DNA from: JBGTBQ01 sp041749275
GTDB taxonomy: Bacteria > Acidobacteriota > Blastocatellia > Pyrinomonadales > Pyrinomonadaceae
Assembly (NCBI GenBank): GCA_041749275.1
Contig: JBGTBQ010000095.1
Span: 1 to 18,895 of the forward strand
DNA: 18,895 nucleotides
Direction: 5' to 3'
In this document: positions 18,071 to 18,895 of the stretch, piece by piece
How the letters are laid out: the number at the start of each line of letters is the position of its first letter
Position numbering within the stretch: position 1 is the first letter of the stretch
Notes under the pieces: model-generated
Database searches by the model: none
What the model saw: the letters and a program-made list of their open reading frames with translations, nothing else
What the model was told of the DNA's origin: nothing
Made by a program: the position numbers and the translations under genes

Positions 18071-18328
18071 TTAGACAACGCGACTGTTGAAAAGTTCCCA
18101 CGCTGCCGCCCGCCGGCATTTCTTCCGAACTTCGGCGCGACAAAATAACTCCAAGCGCTCCGCAAGAAGGCCGCGCCGCGCCCGTTCTCTCCGGCAGACA
18201 AGGTTCTCGCACGAAACTTGCCGTCGGCCCCGGAACGGTCAGCGGCGCTCGAAGGGATTCCGTCTTGTGCCATGCCCTCGCTTCGTGTGAACGCGATTTC
18301 AAACTGAAACTATTTGAGGAGGCAAGTG

Positions 18329-18895
18329 ATGAAAACATTTCCGGGTTCGAGGGCGTTGTGGGTCGCGTTGTGCGTGTGCGCGCTCGTGTCGGCGGCGCTG
18401 CTGCCGGCGGTTCTGAAGAAAGCTGAAGCGAAGAGGCCACTGCATGGCGGCAATGGCGGCGGCGTGTGGGCGGTGCAGAAGCCCGTGAGCTACAAGAACC
18501 TGACCATCTTCCCCATCCGCGCACGCGACGCGGCGGGCGCCGCCGATTACATTACGCTCGACGAGGGCATCAAGGCGGGCACGGTCGTCATCACCGAGAA
18601 GGGCGCGGGCGCGATGGCGCGGACGAATGGCCGCCGCTCATCATCCGCCGGGCGACAACAGCAGGTCTCCATGAATTCCGACGGCGCCTCGGTCAACCAG
18701 TTGGCGCTCATCAACAAGTCGGGCAAGAAACTGCTGCTGCTGTCGGGCGAGGTGATCGTCGGCGGCAAACAGGATCGCATCGTCGAGGAAGACCGCATCA
18801 TCCCCTCCATCAGTGTGCCCATCTCGTTGAATGTGTTCTGCGTCGAGCACGGGCGCTGGCAGCAGCGCGCGTCCGCGCCCGCACCGGGCCGGGCC
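18329..18895 (+). CDS. Exported ARPP-1-domain protein, N-terminal part (right edge truncated)
   Basis: An open frame from ATG 18329 to the window end (189 codons, no stop). The start has a strong Shine-Dalgarno, GAGGAGG, 6 nt upstream. Residues 1-34 are a signal peptide (hydrophobic ~9-28). From ~55 the sequence resembles the ARPP-1 domain: NLTIFPIRA, YITLDEGIKAGTVVITE, NQLALINKSGKKLLLLSGEVIVGGKQDRI, then a strand-rich run to FCVEHGRW (170-177). The segment between TE and the NQLALIN strand has a basic Ser/Gln-rich insert (~97-112). ARPP-1 domains are poorly characterised and were named for association with ADP-ribosylglycohydrolase and rhodanese-phosphatase families; whether this exported form relates to that is unknown. 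It is divergent from exbD across a 407-bp gap. The family call is from motif memory, moderately sure. Confidence 0.75.
   Translation, partial: MKTFPGSRALWVALCVCALVSAALLPAVLKKAEAKRPLHGGNGGGVWAVQKPVSYKNLTIFPIRARDAAGAADYITLDEGIKAGTVVITEKGAGAMARTNGRRSSSAGRQQQVSMNSDGASVNQLALINKSGKKLLLLSGEVIVGGKQDRIVEEDRIIPSISVPISLNVFCVEHGRWQQRASAPAPGRA

Larger units (their letters stand above)
17922..18328. other. Divergent intergenic region between exbD and ARPP-1 gene
   Basis: A gap of 407 bp. It contains the palindromic repeat (17960-18038), a 2 x 16-bp tandem repeat (18039-18070), and ~260 bp in which I see no convincing gene. Minus-strand frames there (e.g. 18016-18273) are Arg/Ser/Gly-rich and run into the repeats, so I do not call them. 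It must hold the promoters of both flanking genes, but no clear -35/-10 pair stood out. Confidence 0.55.

Noticed and set aside
17010..18074. Plus-strand open frame of 354 codons over nadE and exbD
   Set aside because: It overlaps two well-supported genes and a repeat; its protein is Arg/Ser-rich with no domain pattern.
17964..18524. Minus-strand open frame of 186 codons
   Set aside because: It overlaps the ARPP-1 gene start and the palindromic repeat; composition is shadow-like. A decayed gene cannot be excluded.

Overview
The window is GC-rich (estimated by eye in the low to mid 60s percent) and looks like an Acidobacteriota chromosome, most plausibly class Blastocatellia. This rests on gene content: an SBBP-repeat/Calx-beta/DUF4214 exported protein, a short ECF-like sigma factor of the TIGR02999 type beside a Ser/Thr kinase with TPRs, a second kinase fused to a PD40/TolB-type propeller, in-frame low-complexity peptides inside genes, and short palindromic repeats between genes. 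The taxonomic call is inference; there is no rRNA or marker gene.

Layout. Positions 3-644 are the 3' end of hyuA (hydantoinase/oxoprolinase subunit A). Its usual partner hyuB lies at 8235-9884, so about 7.6 kb separates the pair. That gap holds a 1199-residue SBBP-repeat exported protein on the minus strand (664-4263), a sigma factor (4751-5317) and a receptor-like Ser/Thr kinase (5434-8112). One family of palindromic repeats sits in every intergenic gap from 4264 to 8234 and recurs at 17960-18038.

After hyuB come a small minus-strand membrane protein (9966-10427), a PD40-type Ser/Thr kinase (10639-13512) with a tightly following secreted BON-domain, Cys-rich protein (13526-13969), a secreted papain-family protease (14094-15608), glutamine-dependent NAD+ synthetase nadE (15671-17404), a solitary ExbD/TolR protein on the minus strand (17421-17921), and the 5' part of an exported ARPP-1-domain protein (18329 to the right edge).

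How the genes may work together. Two membrane-anchored kinases dominate. The first is paired with a sigma factor, suggesting a kinase/transcription module. The second is adjacent to two secreted proteins, suggesting an envelope-facing module. HyuA and HyuB should form one enzyme although the genes are split. nadE is housekeeping. No phage, CRISPR, transposase, tRNA or rRNA gene was seen. The items most worth a second look are the split hyuAB pair, the palindrome family (including a nested 158-bp copy), a 4 x 8-bp tandem repeat inside hyuB whose slippage would shift the frame, and the kinase/BON/protease cluster.
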